64,000 nt of DNA from Methanomicrobiales archaeon (GTDB lineage Archaea > Halobacteriota > Methanomicrobia > Methanomicrobiales > JACTUA01). Made by a program: the position numbers and the translations under genes. Positions 25,822 to 34,144 of the stretch are shown here, in pieces (within the stretch, counting starts at the first letter, position 1; each line of letters opens with the position of its first letter). The notes beneath the pieces are model-generated. The model ran no database searches. It was not told where the DNA came from and saw only the letters and a program-made list of their open reading frames with translations. Location: assembly GCA_015660865.1 (NCBI GenBank), contig JACTUA010000005.1, positions 186,001 to 250,000 on the forward strand, written 5' to 3'.

Positions 25822-25915
25822 GCCTTAATTCTTTTATTTATTACTCTTTGACCTATAAATTGGTGGTCCGGACAAGGCGAAAGTAACTTCCAACTTCCTT
25901 TTACTGATATAGTTT

Positions 25916-27131
25916 CTACCACCCCTTGATCTCCGACTTCCCCTTTCTGTCTCCAGAGTAAGAAGGCAGCTTAAACAACCGCCCCGTAACGAGCGGTGCC
26001 CCTACGTTTACCACCAGGAACACGACGACGAGCACCGAATAGAGCGGGTTCGCGAGGACGCCCGCGGCGAGGGCCACCGAGAGCATGAGGAGGCCCGTAC
26101 TCGGACATGGAGATGAGCCCGGAGCCCACCTTCACGGCCTCGACGAAGGAAAAGTTCAGGAGCACCATCGGGACGGTGTAGGCGATGAACCGGATGGCGG
26201 TGATGGCGGCGAGGAGTATCAGGATCAGGACCACGTTCCCCGCAACCGCTCCGAGCGAGACGGCGAGGCCGAGCGAGGCGAAGAAGACAGGGATGAAGAA
26301 GGCCTCGCCAAGGTCGCCCATCTTCTTCAGGATCGCCTTCGACTGCTCGGTCCGGGAGACGAGGACACCGACGAGCATGTACCCGAAGTAGGAGGTCATC
26401 CCGACGGCCTCCGTCACCGCCGCGGCGGAGAACGCGAGGACCAGGATGAGGGCGATCAGGACCTCGTCGAGACGGAGCACCTGGAAGAGGTTGAAGAGCC
26501 GGTTGATGAACGAGGAGCCGATCCGGCTCATCACGGCAAAGGTCCCGATGATCATGAGGGAGAGCTTGAGCACCGGTTCGACGGAGAACTGGCTGTACTG
26601 GAGGACGTTTGTCACCGAGGAGATGAGGAGGAGCTCGATGATTCCGTTCACGATCTGGAGCCCGATAACCGCCTGCCCCTCCTTGCCCGAGATCCCGTTG
26701 ATGGAGAGGAGCGTCCTCGCCGAGATCGCCGTGGAGGAGCCGAAGATAGCCGCCCAGATGACCAGGGTCTGGTCCACCGTGAGGTTGAGGAGCGGGAGGA
26801 GGGTGATCAGGAGGGCATAGATGATCACCGCCGAGACCGCCTGGGAGAGGACCAGCTTCTCGATCTCCCGTTCGATCGAGGAGAGGTCGATCGAGATCAT
26901 GGCAAGGAGGATCATGAACATGATCCCGAGCTGGGCCACGAGCTGGACCGTCTCGGACCCCGGGAGGTTCACGTAGAAAGGGGTGCCCTAGAGGTTCACG
27001 AAGATCGCCCCCATGACGATCCCTGCAAGGAGCTCTCCGGCGAGGGAGGGCTGGCGTAGCTTCAGGAGGAACGCCCCCCCGATCTTTGCACCGAGGAGGA
27101 GGATCGCGATCTCCCAGAGCCCGAAGTTCAC
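25916..27131 (-). pseudogene. Cation/proton antiporter (CPA2/Kef-type), two lesions
   Basis: Translating from GTG at 27131 gives a normal antiporter N-terminus (MNFGLWEIAILLLGAKIGG), then an in-frame TAG at 26988-26990, after which the same frame continues as GTPFYVNLPGSETVQLVAQL. Near 26092-26096 one extra C shifts the frame after SGLISMSEYG. The next frame then continues with LLMLSVALAAGVLANPLYSV, a final membrane helix, and stops at 25916. With both lesions repaired, the protein is about 404 residues with 11-12 helices, the usual family size. It is either a recent pseudogene or carries sequencing errors. It borders the AT-rich insertion. Confidence 0.75.
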
Positions 27132-27250
27132 CCGCTTTCACCCGCCTTTTCCCTTTTTTCCTTCATTACTTGGGGAAAATGGCACGTAAAGATAACTGAA
27201 TGGGACCCTGCCAGCCCGGCTCCGTACACGGGCCGCCCGCAAACCACACA

Positions 27251-27259
27251 CTTTTATGG
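27251..27259 (+). promoter_or_regulatory. TATA box for the MBL-fold hydrolase gene
   Basis: CTTTTATGG lies 23-31 nt upstream of the ATG at 27282, predicting a leaderless or very short leader transcript. Confidence 0.55.
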
Positions 27260-27281
27260 GGATTGTCTTCGAGTACCCTTC

Positions 27282-28028
27282 ATGCGCGTGGTATTCCTCG
27301 GGACGAACGGCTGGTACGATACCGAGACAGGAAACACCACCTGCACCCTGATCGATGCCAATCCCTGGAAGATCATCCTGGATGCGGGAAACGGCCTCCG
27401 GAGGATCGAAAGGCCCCTGGGAGACCCCGGCCATCCTGTCCACCTCTTCCTTTCCCACTTCCACCTAGACCATGTGGCCGGGCTCCACATCCTCGGCCGC
27501 TTCACCTTCCCCGGCGGGCTCTCCATCTGGGGCCAGCCGGGGACTGAGAAGACCCTCGCCATGCTCCTTGCGCCCCCCTTCACCGTCCCGTTCCGGGACC
27601 TGCCCTACCCTGTCCGGATCCGTGACCTCTCCGAAGGGACCCATGCCCTGCCCTTCCCTGTCACTTGCAGGTACCTCCCTCATGCCTCACCGTGTTTCGG
27701 GTACCGCTTTGAGCTTGAGGGGAAGACGATCGCCTACTGTACGGATACCGGCCCGAGCCCGGCGGTCATCGACCTCGCGAGGGATGCAGACCTCCTCATC
27801 GCGGAGTCCGCCCTCCGCCCCGGCCAGGAGAGCGAAGGATGGCCGCACCTGAACCCGGAGATGGCGATCGCGATGGCAAAATCCGCGGGAGCCCGGCGGC
27901 TCGCCCTCACCCATTTCGATGCATGGGCCTACCGGACGCTGGAGGAGCGCCTGCAGGTGGGCGAGGAGTTCGGGGAGAGCTTCCCGGGCCTCACGATCGC
28001 CACCGACGGCCTGGTGCTGGAGCTGTAA
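27282..28028 (+). CDS. Metallo-beta-lactamase-fold hydrolase
   Basis: A 248-residue binuclear metal hydrolase. The signature LSHFHLDHVAGLHILG (HxHxDH) is at residues 58-73; later ligands lie in LPHASPCFGYRF, YCTDTGPS and ALTHFDAWA. The sequence lacks the RNase Z exosite and differs from the RNase Z at 8998. It most resembles the general ribonuclease/phosphodiesterase-type MBL proteins, so the substrate stays open. It is monocistronic with its own TATA box. Confidence 0.8.
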   Translation: MRVVFLGTNGWYDTETGNTTCTLIDANPWKIILDAGNGLRRIERPLGDPGHPVHLFLSHFHLDHVAGLHILGRFTFPGGLSIWGQPGTEKTLAMLLAPPFTVPFRDLPYPVRIRDLSEGTHALPFPVTCRYLPHASPCFGYRFELEGKTIAYCTDTGPSPAVIDLARDADLLIAESALRPGQESEGWPHLNPEMAIAMAKSAGARRLALTHFDAWAYRTLEERLQVGEEFGESFPGLTIATDGLVLEL

Positions 28029-28187
28029 CCGGCGATCATTGGCTCTCACACATTCTTCAAGGAGGAATGCGGGTGCGCCCATCAGCCCGAACCGGTTGAA
28101 TGACACGACATAATCCATAAATAGGAGCATCCCCATTCTGTTCCATATCCCATCCGGGTATAGTCCCGGGGCATCGGAGGATTTGGC

Positions 28188-28604
28188 ATGAAAGCAAAGA
28201 AAGGCGACAAGGGAAAGGGAAAGAGCGCCCCGAAGCGCTGGGTCTGCAAGCACTGCAACTACATCTACTCCGAACAGCTGGGCGAACCCCATAACGGGAT
28301 AAAACCGGGCACGGCCTTCGAGGATCTCCCAGACACGTATGTTTGCCCGGTCTGCGGCTATTCAGCAAAAGGGAAGGTGGGAAAGTGGGGGTTCGAGGAG
28401 TGGGTCCCAACCCGGTTCGTCTGCAAGGCGTGCGGGTACATATACGACAAGGCCCGGGGAGAGCCCCACCATGGGATACCCGCGGGCACGGCCTTCGAGG
28501 ATCTCCCCGATACGTATGTCTGCCCGGTCTGCGCCATCGACACGACGATTACGAGGGACCTAGGCAGAGTAGGAAAAGAGGGGTTCGAGCCGATCCTGCT
28601 GTGA
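28188..28604 (+). CDS. Double rubredoxin
   Basis: A 138-residue electron carrier with two rubredoxin domains in tandem. Domain 1 has [10 protein letters not shown] and CPVCGYSA; domain 2 has CKACGYIYD and CPVCAID. Between each pair lies the conserved [16 protein letters not shown] segment, identical in the two domains. Each would hold one iron with four cysteines. An N-terminal basic tail ([11 protein letters not shown]) precedes them. Rubredoxins in methanogens donate electrons to oxygen- and peroxide-detoxifying enzymes. The near-identical core indicates internal duplication. A TATA-like CCATAAATAGG lies about 65 nt upstream. Confidence 0.88.
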   Translation: MKAKKGDKGKGKSAPKRWVCKHCNYIYSEQLGEPHNGIKPGTAFEDLPDTYVCPVCGYSAKGKVGKWGFEEWVPTRFVCKACGYIYDKARGEPHHGIPAGTAFEDLPDTYVCPVCAIDTTITRDLGRVGKEGFEPILL

Positions 28605-28714
28605 CAGACAGTATCACATAATTCTTTTTTCGCATATGGAGCCCCGGCCCGTGAAAAAATAGATCTTACTCCCCATTCAGAAAGGATGCGGGGATATCAC
28701 CTTGAAATCAGCGG

Positions 28715-29266
28715 TTATTCCCCGACCAGGAACACGAACTCGAGGAAGGTGTCGAAGTTGCGCAACACCGAGGGATCCATCCCCTCGAAGACGAAGGTCC
28801 TCCTGATATCTCCGAAGTGTCCGCCGGTCCGTTCCAGGATGGCTGGTTTTGCCTTGTCGAACGCGAACATCCTGCGGACAGGCCCGTGGCCGCCCCCCTC
28901 GCCCTCGATGATCCCTTCGGGCTCGAAGAGGAATCCCCGGATCAGTGTCCCATACTTCCCCCCCTCACGTTCGAGGATCCTGTGCTCCCCGGGGTCGAAG
29001 AGGTAGGTGGACTTCCTCTTCCCATACGGGCTCATATCCCACTCGATGGCATGGTCGGTCTCAAAGGTGACCGTCCGGATTACCTTCCCGTCCTTCCCGC
29101 CTTTCCTCTCGGTGAGCGTCTTCCCGTCGCTCTCGTACCAGAGAGACCTCTTCACCTTCCCGAGCTTTTCCCCTTCGTGCTCCGTGATCCCGTCGCTCTC
29201 GTACACGAAGGTCCGGAGAACCTTCCCGAAATTCCCCTCCCGTTCCGTGATCCTTCCCCGTATCAT
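28715..29266 (-). CDS. Protein built of seven 22-24-residue beta repeats
   Basis: A 183-residue protein of unknown function that is almost entirely repeats. Seven units follow the pattern (I/L)-x-E-x-x-G-G-x-x-G-x-(V/I)-x-R-(T/G)-x-x-F, e.g. ILEREGGKYGTLIRGFLF and ILERTGGHFGDIRRTFVF. Each unit predicts a beta hairpin, so the whole is probably a beta-solenoid or small propeller-like sheet. There is no signal peptide. I place the start at ATG 29266 rather than the upstream GTG 29278 because of a GGTG just before it. It is downstream of the YgiQ gene on the same strand, separated by 57 nt. Confidence 0.65.
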   Translation of the reverse strand: MIRGRITEREGNFGKVLRTFVYESDGITEHEGEKLGKVKRSLWYESDGKTLTERKGGKDGKVIRTVTFETDHAIEWDMSPYGKRKSTYLFDPGEHRILEREGGKYGTLIRGFLFEPEGIIEGEGGGHGPVRRMFAFDKAKPAILERTGGHFGDIRRTFVFEGMDPSVLRNFDTFLEFVFLVGE

Positions 29267-29323
29267 GGCCACCAGCACTCCCGCCGGACAGCGGCAGGTA
29301 TCCGATGACGTACTTTGTGAGGG

Positions 29324-31156
29324 TTATGGTAAATATCTTCTCTTGGTCCGGGTGCCTCCTTTCGGAGGGATGAGGCAGTTCCACGCGTTCCCCATGAGGT
29401 CCCCCCTCCCGGCCCGGATGAGACCTTCCCTGACGAGGGCTTCCTTTGCCGGGTCCCGGTAGTGGAGGATGGCCCGCTGGATCTCCTTCTCCCTCCCCCG
29501 TGGTACATGAATCTCCTCGCCGGTCATCGGGTCTATCCCTGTGTGGTACATGCAGGTTGCCGCCGTCATGGGGGTGGGTGTGAAGTCCTGGGCCTGCTCG
29601 GTGTAGAGGGACTCGTCCCTGAGGTACTCAGCGAGGGTGATCATATCCTCGATGGTGCATCCGGGGTGGCCGGACATGAAGTAGGGGAGGAGGTACTGCT
29701 CCTTCCCGAGGCGGCGGTTCACCTCGCCGAATCTCCTCCGGAATGCATCGAAGGCCCTGCGGCCAGGCTTGTTCATGAGAGAGAGGACCCGCGGGGAGAT
29801 ATGCTCGGGTGCCACCTTCAGGTGCCCGCCGACATGGTACGTGCAGAGTTCGGTGAGGTACTCAAGGTCTTCGAGGTCGATGAGGTCATGGCGTATACCG
29901 CTCGAGACAAAGACCTTCTTCACCCCGGGAACCGCCCGGATCCCCCTGAGGAGATCCAGGTGGGCCTTCTCCCCCGAGACAAGGCTCCTGCAATCGAGTC
30001 CGCAGGTGCGATCCTCGCAGGTCCCGTGGGTCGCCCACCTCGGGCAGGTGAAGCCATACATGTTTGCCGTCGGTCCTCCGAGGTCCTGGATCACCCCGGC
30101 GAAGCCCTTCATCCCGACCATGCGCTTCGCCTCCCTTACAAGGGATTCCGCCGACCTGCTCTGGATGATCCTCCCCTGGTGGTGCCCGATCGCACAGAAG
30201 GAGCAGCCCCCGAAGCAGCCGCGGTGGCTGACCAGGGAGAACCACACCGGCTCAAGCGCGGGCACCTCTTCCCGGTAGGAAGGATGGGCGAGCCGTGTAT
30301 ACGGGAGCTCGTAGATCCGGTCCAGCTCCCCGGTCGAGAGAGGAAGGGGCGGGGGGTTCTGGATGATCACGGTCTTCCCATGGTCCTGGGCAACCCTCTT
30401 TCCCCGGACCGGGTCCTGCTCCCGGGCATGGAGCACAAATGCCCGGGCATAGGCTGCCTTATCCCTCGCCACCTCTGCGTGTGGCGGCAGGATGACGAGG
30501 TCTCTCTGGTCCATCTCCCGAAAGTCCTTCGGGGGAAGCTTGAAAGCGGTCCCCCGGATATCGGTCAGGTTCCGGATCCCCTCCCCGCTCGCGAGCCGGC
30601 GGGCGATCTCAACCACCTGCCGCTCGCCCATGCCGTAGATGAGGAGGTCTGCTGGTGCATCCGCGAGGATGGATTTTCGCACCCGATTAGACCAGTAATC
30701 ATAGTGGGCGAACCTGCGCAGGCTCGCCTCCAGCCCGCCCAGTACGATGGGGGACCCCGGGAAGAGGGCATGGAGCCGGTCGGCATAGACGATGGCCGCC
30801 CTGTCGGGACGCCCTGGTATCCCCCCGGGGGAGTAGGCATCGGTCCTCCTCTTCCTCTTCGCCGCGGTGTAGTTGTTCACCATCGAGTCTACGTTGCCCG
30901 AAGAGATCCCGAAGAAGAGACGGGGGGCGCCAAGCCGCATGAAGTCCTCATCCGAACGCCAGTCCGGCTGGGCAAGGATCCCCACATGGTAACCCTCGGC
31001 CTCGAGCACCCTGCCGATGATGGCGGTGCCGAAGGACGGGTGATCCACGTAGGCGTCGCCGGTGACAAGGATGATGTCAAAGGCCCCGATCCCCCCCTCC
31101 TCTGCCTCTGCAAGGGACATGGGAAGGAAGGATGGGGAGGGGCGGGTTCTCTTCAT
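29324..31156 (-). CDS. YgiQ-family radical SAM protein
   Basis: A 610-residue radical SAM enzyme of the YgiQ family, whose reaction is unknown. The cluster motif CFGGCSFCAIGHHQGR lies near residue 306. The N-terminal cobalamin-like domain has FDIILVTGDAYVDHPSFG and GISSGNVDSMVNNYT; the C-terminal part has MSGHPGCTIEDMI and the QAQDFTPTPMTAATCMYHTG block, and ends with a family-typical tail. The frame is open for 65 residues upstream, but MKRTRPSPSFLPMS at 31156 matches the family start. Length is normal for the family. Confidence 0.9.
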   Translation of the reverse strand: MKRTRPSPSFLPMSLAEAEEGGIGAFDIILVTGDAYVDHPSFGTAIIGRVLEAEGYHVGILAQPDWRSDEDFMRLGAPRLFFGISSGNVDSMVNNYTAAKRKRRTDAYSPGGIPGRPDRAAIVYADRLHALFPGSPIVLGGLEASLRRFAHYDYWSNRVRKSILADAPADLLIYGMGERQVVEIARRLASGEGIRNLTDIRGTAFKLPPKDFREMDQRDLVILPPHAEVARDKAAYARAFVLHAREQDPVRGKRVAQDHGKTVIIQNPPPLPLSTGELDRIYELPYTRLAHPSYREEVPALEPVWFSLVSHRGCFGGCSFCAIGHHQGRIIQSRSAESLVREAKRMVGMKGFAGVIQDLGGPTANMYGFTCPRWATHGTCEDRTCGLDCRSLVSGEKAHLDLLRGIRAVPGVKKVFVSSGIRHDLIDLEDLEYLTELCTYHVGGHLKVAPEHISPRVLSLMNKPGRRAFDAFRRRFGEVNRRLGKEQYLLPYFMSGHPGCTIEDMITLAEYLRDESLYTEQAQDFTPTPMTAATCMYHTGIDPMTGEEIHVPRGREKEIQRAILHYRDPAKEALVREGLIRAGRGDLMGNAWNCLIPPKGGTRTKRRYLP

Positions 31157-31254
31157 GGGGCGTCCGGTTTCCTGGGAAGCGGTGATCTGCCCGGAGAGGG
31201 TTCGGGGAACAGGGGGCTTTAACCTTCCCACTCGCTGAAAAAGGGGCGGAGGGG

Positions 31255-31767
31255 TCAGAAGAACCGCTCGAACCGGTCCTTCTTCGCCTTGCAAATGGGG
31301 CAGATATCCGGGGGCCCGTCCCGTGCGCAGAGGTACCCGCAGACCCGGCACCTCCAGATGGGGTACTGGAGGGAGAGGGTCACCGAAGTGGTCCCCTGCA
31401 GGGGGGCCTTCGTCCTGGCCTCTGGCGCGGGGCGGCGTTCCGGGATGGACCCCGTCTTCCTCCTGCCTGCGAGAACTTCGTCAGAGACGTAGAGCGCGCA
31501 GTAACACGTCCCGTACTCGCCCAGGTCAGGGTCCCGGTAGTCGCAGGGACAGATGATATCCAGGTCCTCCCTCTTCTTTCCGGCTGCGAGCCTGCACGGG
31601 CAGGACATGTAGCCATAGCGTTTCGTGTTGACGATAAGCCCGCGGATGAGCCCCCTGACGAAGGGCTGGTCAGGGTTGAGGTGGTACCCACCCTCCTCGG
31701 CCTCGCGGTTGAGCCGCTGGTGGAGCGCGGTGATCTCCTTGTCAGTGACTTCAGGAATCCCGGTCAT
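31255..31767 (-). CDS. Ferredoxin:thioredoxin reductase catalytic subunit fused to rubredoxin
   Basis: A 170-residue redox enzyme. The FTR catalytic part has the cysteine set [16 protein letters not shown] and TCYCALYV, which binds a [4Fe-4S] cluster next to the active disulfide. The C-terminal 35 residues ([20 protein letters not shown], then ICKAK) form a rubredoxin domain that could deliver electrons directly. The ATG at 31767 overlaps the stop of the glutaredoxin gene as ATGA, so the reductase and its likely partner are made together. Confidence 0.88.
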   Translation of the reverse strand: MTGIPEVTDKEITALHQRLNREAEEGGYHLNPDQPFVRGLIRGLIVNTKRYGYMSCPCRLAAGKKREDLDIICPCDYRDPDLGEYGTCYCALYVSDEVLAGRRKTGSIPERRPAPEARTKAPLQGTTSVTLSLQYPIWRCRVCGYLCARDGPPDICPICKAKKDRFERFF

Positions 31768-32045
31768 GCCACAGCCTCCCTGAGCTGTTCCTCCCTGAAC
31801 CCGACGATGGTTTTCTTGCCGTCGACAACTATGGTGGGGAAGGAGCACTTGGGGTTGAACCGCTTCACCTCTTCAAAGGCCTTCTCCATCTCCTCCCTCG
31901 GGAGCAGGTCGACGTACATGTACGAGAAATCCACCCCCATACCGGTGAGGAGCTCCTTGGTTTTCGCGCACCACCCGCAGGTGGAGAGGGCATAGAGGAT
32001 AACCTCCCCCTTCTTCTTCGTCCCCTTCACATGAACGAACTCCAT
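31764..32045 (-). CDS. Glutaredoxin-like protein
   Basis: A 93-residue thioredoxin-fold protein with the active site [13 protein letters not shown] (CGWC). [21 protein letters not shown] supplies the cis-proline and C-terminal elements. I prefer the ATG at 32045 over that at 32051, because the GGGGTGAT ribosome-binding site abuts the latter and is 4 nt from the former. The fused FTR-rubredoxin encoded next is its likely reductant: a compact ferredoxin/rubredoxin to thiol chain. Confidence 0.85.
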   Translation of the reverse strand: MEFVHVKGTKKKGEVILYALSTCGWCAKTKELLTGMGVDFSYMYVDLLPREEMEKAFEEVKRFNPKCSFPTIVVDGKKTIVGFREEQLREAVA

Positions 32046-32195
32046 AGACATCACCCCTGATCGCTTTCGGGTAGTGAGCGTTCGTCTGGCGGTGATATGA
32101 GCCTGCTGGTCACCCCCGGGGATTCCTGGCCGAATAGTTGGATCGCCCCTCTGAGTTAACTGAGAGCTGACAACTTCTCCCGTTTCATAACCTTC

Positions 32196-32204
32196 TTTAT
32201 ATAT
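32196..32204. promoter_or_regulatory. TATA box shared by divergent promoters
   Basis: TTTATATAT lies 25-33 nt upstream of the plus-strand gene at 32229. Read on the other strand (ATATATAAAG) it could also serve the glutaredoxin operon, with a leader of about 125 nt. Confidence 0.55.
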
Positions 32205-32228
32205 CGGGGCTATTATCATGAGGTAATC

Positions 32229-32774
32229 ATGACGAAGGGTGTTCCCGGGAAGAAGGGAGTTTCACGCGGGGTGAACGATGTCATCACCATCCTGAACGGG
32301 TACGACACCTTCCACTGGTCCCGCGAGACCCTCGCCCGTGTGGCAGACTTCATGATCCTCCTCGCGGTCATCACCCTGGCCGGGGTTCTCTGGAACCGCG
32401 TCACCCTGTCCGCGGGGAGCCCTGCCGGGTTCGAGGTGATTGACCTCTCCCTTGTCCTCTTCGGCCTCTCTGCCTGCATCTTCGCGGTATTCCGTGCCGT
32501 CCTCTTCATGATCGAGGACTACATGGAGAAGGCTGTCAACGGCGTGCAGGGGATAAAGACGGGCCAGTACCCTTCGGGCGGCAGGAAGAACCTGAAGAAG
32601 GCGGTCGACTCGGTCTCTTCGCGCCTCCAGGACTCCATCACCCTCTGGTGGACCGCCCGGATCATCGTCATCCGCGCGGTCTTCATTATAATCCCCGGTG
32701 TCCTCTTCTACCTGCTGGGGATCGCGAACCTGGTCATGTACCTGGTGGGAAAAGGGATGTTCCCGGGCATGTAA
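32229..32774 (+). CDS. Integral membrane protein of unknown function
   Basis: A 181-residue protein with about four membrane helices: two near residues 41-56 and 70-92, and a hydrophobic C-terminal region (AVFIIIPGVLFYLLGIANLV). A cytoplasmic basic loop near 110-135 separates the pairs. No motif recognised. The 3' end overlaps the convergent YedK/HMCES gene by 41 bp. Confidence 0.6.
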   Translation: MTKGVPGKKGVSRGVNDVITILNGYDTFHWSRETLARVADFMILLAVITLAGVLWNRVTLSAGSPAGFEVIDLSLVLFGLSACIFAVFRAVLFMIEDYMEKAVNGVQGIKTGQYPSGGRKNLKKAVDSVSSRLQDSITLWWTARIIVIRAVFIIIPGVLFYLLGIANLVMYLVGKGMFPGM

Positions 32775-33435
32775 GGCCCGGCAGGGGCTGGATCAGCCCT
32801 GGCCCTTCGCTTCTCGGATCGTTTACCTTACCCGAGACCGGGAAGGCCTCCATCTCCCCGGGAAGGTACGGGGCGAGGATTCCAGAAAGTTCTGCAGGCC
32901 CGACCACACCTGCCCTGATCCAGTCCTCCTCTTTCCCGCGGGGGAGGATAGCCGGCATACGATCATGGAGGCCGGCGACAAGCTCGTTCGGCTTCGTGGT
33001 GATGATGGTGAAGGTCGCGAGCTCACCCCTCGCAGGATCCCTCCGGATCTCGTAAAGGCCGGCGAAAGCGAAGATGGGGGTGGTTTTCAACCGGATATAG
33101 AACGGGACCTTCCTCTTCCCCTCCTTCTTCCACTCGTAGAACCCGCTCGCGGGCACAAGGCACCGGTTCTTTTGAACCGCCTCCCGGAAAGCAGGCCTCT
33201 CCAGGAGTGTCTCGGCCCGTGCATTGATCATCGGGCGCCCTCCCACGGGATCCTTCGCAAAGGGCGGGACAAGGCCCCAGATCATGGGGACTGCATGGTT
33301 CCGGTCCCCGCGGACGATGACCGGGACCTCCTGCCCCGGGGCCACATTGTAGCGCGGGCTCATCACCGCGCCGGCAGGCAGACCAAAGCGTTCATGGAAG
33401 TCGATGGTGGGAACGATGGTGAACCGGCCACACAT
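32734..33435 (-). CDS. SRAP/YedK (HMCES) abasic-site protein
   Basis: A 233-residue SOS-associated peptidase-domain protein that crosslinks to abasic sites in single-stranded DNA and shields them. It starts MCGRF, with Cys2 becoming the N-terminal nucleophile after Met removal. The family blocks YNVAPGQEVPVI, MINARAETL, RCLVPASGFYEWKK and LHDRMPAILP are all present. A TATA-like GGATATATC about 30-38 nt upstream gives it its own promoter, although it also sits 46 nt after tfuA on the same strand. The C-terminus overlaps the convergent membrane-protein gene. Confidence 0.92.
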   Translation of the reverse strand: MCGRFTIVPTIDFHERFGLPAGAVMSPRYNVAPGQEVPVIVRGDRNHAVPMIWGLVPPFAKDPVGGRPMINARAETLLERPAFREAVQKNRCLVPASGFYEWKKEGKRKVPFYIRLKTTPIFAFAGLYEIRRDPARGELATFTIITTKPNELVAGLHDRMPAILPRGKEEDWIRAGVVGPAELSGILAPYLPGEMEAFPVSGKVNDPRSEGPGLIQPLPGLTCPGTSLFPPGT

Positions 33436-33481
33436 GGTGAGGATCTCCCCTCTCCTTACGCGATATATCCTTCCACCGTGA

Positions 33482-34144
33482 TCAGGAAGGTGATGCGGAA
33501 CCCCCGACGATCTCCCGGATCCGTGCGAGCGCCAGTATCGCATCCATCCGTTTCAGGTCCACGGCCCCCTTCTCCACCCAGCGGGCGAAGCGGGCGAGGG
33601 TCTCCGGGTCAGCGGATTCCTTCGCCTCCCTGACCAGCCGGGGATAGGTCCGGTCCGGGTAGTAAAGGGAGGAGGCCGCTTTAAAGAGGTTCTCTCCTGT
33701 GAGGGGATCGATGACCCCTTCCTCCTCTGCGCGGGCGATGGTTGCGCGGATGTTCACTAGGGGTTCCGATAAAGCGATAAAAGACTCGGGATCAAAAGCA
33801 AGAGCAACCTCGTCGTCCGAGACGAGGATCCCGTCGCGGTACATCCGGTATACCTCGCCCACCCCCTCCATCCCGAGGGTATGGAGCTCTGCGGCCCTGA
33901 GTGCCCCCATGCTCGAGGCACCTATCACACGGACCCCGCTCTTCAGGGCAGCGAGGATCTCCCGGTGCCCCACCGAGGACTCCTGGAAGAAGACCCCGTC
34001 GATGAGGCCGATGACGCTGGCCCCGTCGGAGACCGCTCTCGTGATGTCGCCCCTCGCTGCCGGGGGACGGTAGTCGGCCCCGAGGATGGCGAGGGCAGCC
34101 CGCCGGTCAAGGCTTGGTCCGAGAAAGACGACCGCGCTCTGCAT
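33482..34144 (-). CDS. tfuA: TfuA-related McrA-glycine thioamidation protein
   Basis: A 220-residue partner of YcaO. In methanogens this pair installs the thioglycine of methyl-coenzyme M reductase subunit McrA. The TfuA fold is seen in VVFLGPSLDRRAA at the start, IGLIDGVFFQESSVGHREIL near 45 and GVRVIGASSMGALRAAEL near 70, the strongest family signature. Its ATG lies 38 bp inside the ycaO gene, so translation is coupled. It is the last gene of the nifS-to-tfuA operon. Confidence 0.9.
   Translation of the reverse strand: MQSAVVFLGPSLDRRAALAILGADYRPPAARGDITRAVSDGASVIGLIDGVFFQESSVGHREILAALKSGVRVIGASSMGALRAAELHTLGMEGVGEVYRMYRDGILVSDDEVALAFDPESFIALSEPLVNIRATIARAEEEGVIDPLTGENLFKAASSLYYPDRTYPRLVREAKESADPETLARFARWVEKGAVDLKRMDAILALARIREIVGGSASPS

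Noticed and set aside
26988-26990. The amber codon in the antiporter read as pyrrolysine
   Set aside because: There is a second, independent frameshift, no pyl genes are in the window, and a membrane antiporter is not a known pyrrolysine protein.
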